Positions 6,397-7,065 of a stretch of 7,065 nt of DNA are shown in pieces. Source of the stretch: Actinomycetota bacterium. GTDB lineage: Bacteria; Actinomycetota; Acidimicrobiia; Acidimicrobiales; Iamiaceae. The stretch spans positions 1 to 7,065 of the forward strand of contig JAFDWI010000057.1 in assembly GCA_018268545.1 (NCBI GenBank). Direction: 5' to 3'. The notes under the pieces were generated by a model. That model was given only the letters and a program-made list of their open reading frames with translations. It searched no databases and was not told the origin of the DNA. Both the position numbers and the translations under genes were made by a program. Numbering within the stretch: the stretch's first letter is position 1; each line of letters opens with the position of its first letter.

Positions 6397-6735
6397 ATGG
6401 GTGCACCAATCACCGAAGCAGACATCGACCGGGTGACCGCGGCCTTGCACGAGGTCTACGACCCCGAGGTGGGCCTCGACATCATGACGATGGGGCTGAT
6501 CTACCGGCTCGAAGCGGGCATGGAGAAGGTCATCATCGACATGACGCTCACGACGCCCGGATGCCCGGTCTCCGACAGCCTCCCCGAGGAGGCCCGCCAG
6601 GCAGCCGCACGGGCACTCGATCCCGGAGGTGACGACCGCGTGAACCTCGAGGTCGTCTGGGATCCGCCGTGGAGCCCGGAGATGATCGACGACGACGCCC
6701 TCGCCGAACTGGGCTACCGCCGCGTGACCGATTGA
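6397..6735 (+). CDS. DUF59 / MIP18 family metal-sulfur cluster assembly protein
   Basis: A 112-residue cytosolic protein consisting of one DUF59 domain, the PaaD/SufT/MIP18 type that helps deliver or mature Fe-S clusters on client proteins. The family marks are all present: VTAALHEVYDPEVGLDIMTMGLIY (about 14-36), the strand IIDMTLTTPGCPVSD with the conserved Cys56, and the C-terminal VVWDPPWSPEMIDDDALAELGY. There is no fused P-loop domain, so it is not an Mrp/ApbC ATPase. The ATG at 6397 is preceded by AGGAGG at 6381-6386 (10-base spacing). It starts 40 bases after the membrane-protein stop and 18 bases before the next gene, so it is likely in the same operon. Next to a SufR-like regulator its job may be to rebuild clusters damaged by NO or oxidants; that specific role is inferred. 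Confidence 0.92.
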   Translation: MGAPITEADIDRVTAALHEVYDPEVGLDIMTMGLIYRLEAGMEKVIIDMTLTTPGCPVSDSLPEEARQAAARALDPGGDDRVNLEVVWDPPWSPEMIDDDALAELGYRRVTD

Positions 6736-6753
6736 GCGGGGCCGACCGTCCCG

Positions 6754-7065
6754 ATGATCGTCGTCCTGCTCAGTGTCCACCTGATCGCGTTCGCGATCTG
6801 GGTCGGCAACCTCGTCGCGCTTCCGATGACGGTGCGCCTGCTCAAACCTCTCGCCGACCCGCAACTCCAGGCGCGGTACTTTCCGAAGATGGGGCGCGCG
6901 TTCGGAACCGTCGGTACGAGCGCGCTGATCGTCGCGATGCTCACGGGCGCGATCGCATCGGGCCCACCACGTGACTGGTCGGGTTCGGTGGTCGGCGCGC
7001 TGATCACCGGATCGGCACTGCTCGTGGTCACGACGATCGCGATGGCACAGGCCGTGCGGGTCGGC
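6754..7065 (+). CDS. Small membrane protein, unidentified, N-terminal part (gene continues past the right edge)
   Basis: The first 104 codons of an open frame that has no stop before the window ends. It encodes three hydrophobic segments (about 3-25, 50-70 and 78-100) joined by a basic amphipathic loop RYFPKMGRAFG. TM1 carries VHLIAFAIWVGNLVALP, with His9 and a Trp-Val-Gly motif like the first helix of CopD/DUF2269-type four-helix membrane proteins that may bind heme or copper. That likeness is weak and the family is not named. The ATG at 6754 is chosen as the first start after the in-frame DUF59 stop at 6733-6735, with only a weak purine stretch (GCGGGG) upstream. It is the fourth gene of the plus-strand operon, 18 bases after the DUF59 gene, and may work with the histidine-rich membrane protein. 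Confidence 0.65.
   Translation, partial: MIVVLLSVHLIAFAIWVGNLVALPMTVRLLKPLADPQLQARYFPKMGRAFGTVGTSALIVAMLTGAIASGPPRDWSGSVVGALITGSALLVVTTIAMAQAVRVG

Noticed and set aside
4239..6425. A 728-codon minus-strand open frame
   Set aside because: It is antisense to the DUF2249 and membrane-protein genes, with low-complexity Arg/Gly/Glu/His composition and no recognisable motif; a high-GC shadow.

Overview
The window is high-GC bacterial DNA with strong C/G third-position bias and purine-rich ribosome binding sites. Its gene content (a zinc-site-less MoeZ-like E1 enzyme, a SufR-like regulator, tandem DUF2249) suggests an actinomycete, possibly of the Acidimicrobiia type. That placement is inferred from protein flavour only. 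No rRNA, tRNA, CRISPR array, insertion sequence or phage gene was recognised. The window is densely coding, with no gene-free stretch over 300 bases.

Left part (1-2423, all minus strand): the 5' end of a family-2 glycosyltransferase runs off the left edge. Just upstream of it lies a YbhN/AglD-type (lysylphosphatidylglycerol synthase TM) flippase-like membrane protein; the pair fits cell-envelope glycolipid synthesis. A 113-base gap with a perfect inverted repeat follows. Next comes a MoeZ/MoeB-type sulfur-carrier adenylyltransferase whose rhodanese domain is at the N-terminus rather than the more familiar C-terminus.

Middle (2424-4402): a 187-base divergent gap leads to an unrecognised 172-residue plus-strand protein. 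That gene converges on, and overlaps by 20 bases, a PduO-type ATP:cob(I)alamin adenosyltransferase on the minus strand. The adenosyltransferase sits directly downstream of a winged-helix regulator with a C-terminal cysteine set like that of the Fe-S-cluster repressor SufR.

Right part (4403-7065): a perfect 8+2+8 palindrome lies in the gap between the regulator and a divergent plus-strand operon. The operon encodes a tandem-DUF2249 protein, a ~12-TM histidine-rich membrane protein related to NnrS or heme-copper oxidase subunit I, a DUF59/MIP18 metal-sulfur cluster assembly protein, and the start of another small membrane protein cut by the window edge. DUF2249, NnrS-like and DUF59 genes are known companions in nitric-oxide and Fe-S-repair neighbourhoods. 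The best reading is an operon controlled by an Fe-S-sensing repressor that responds to nitrosative or redox stress, with B12 adenosylation attached to the regulator's own transcript. This is the most interesting system in the window, but its function is inferred.
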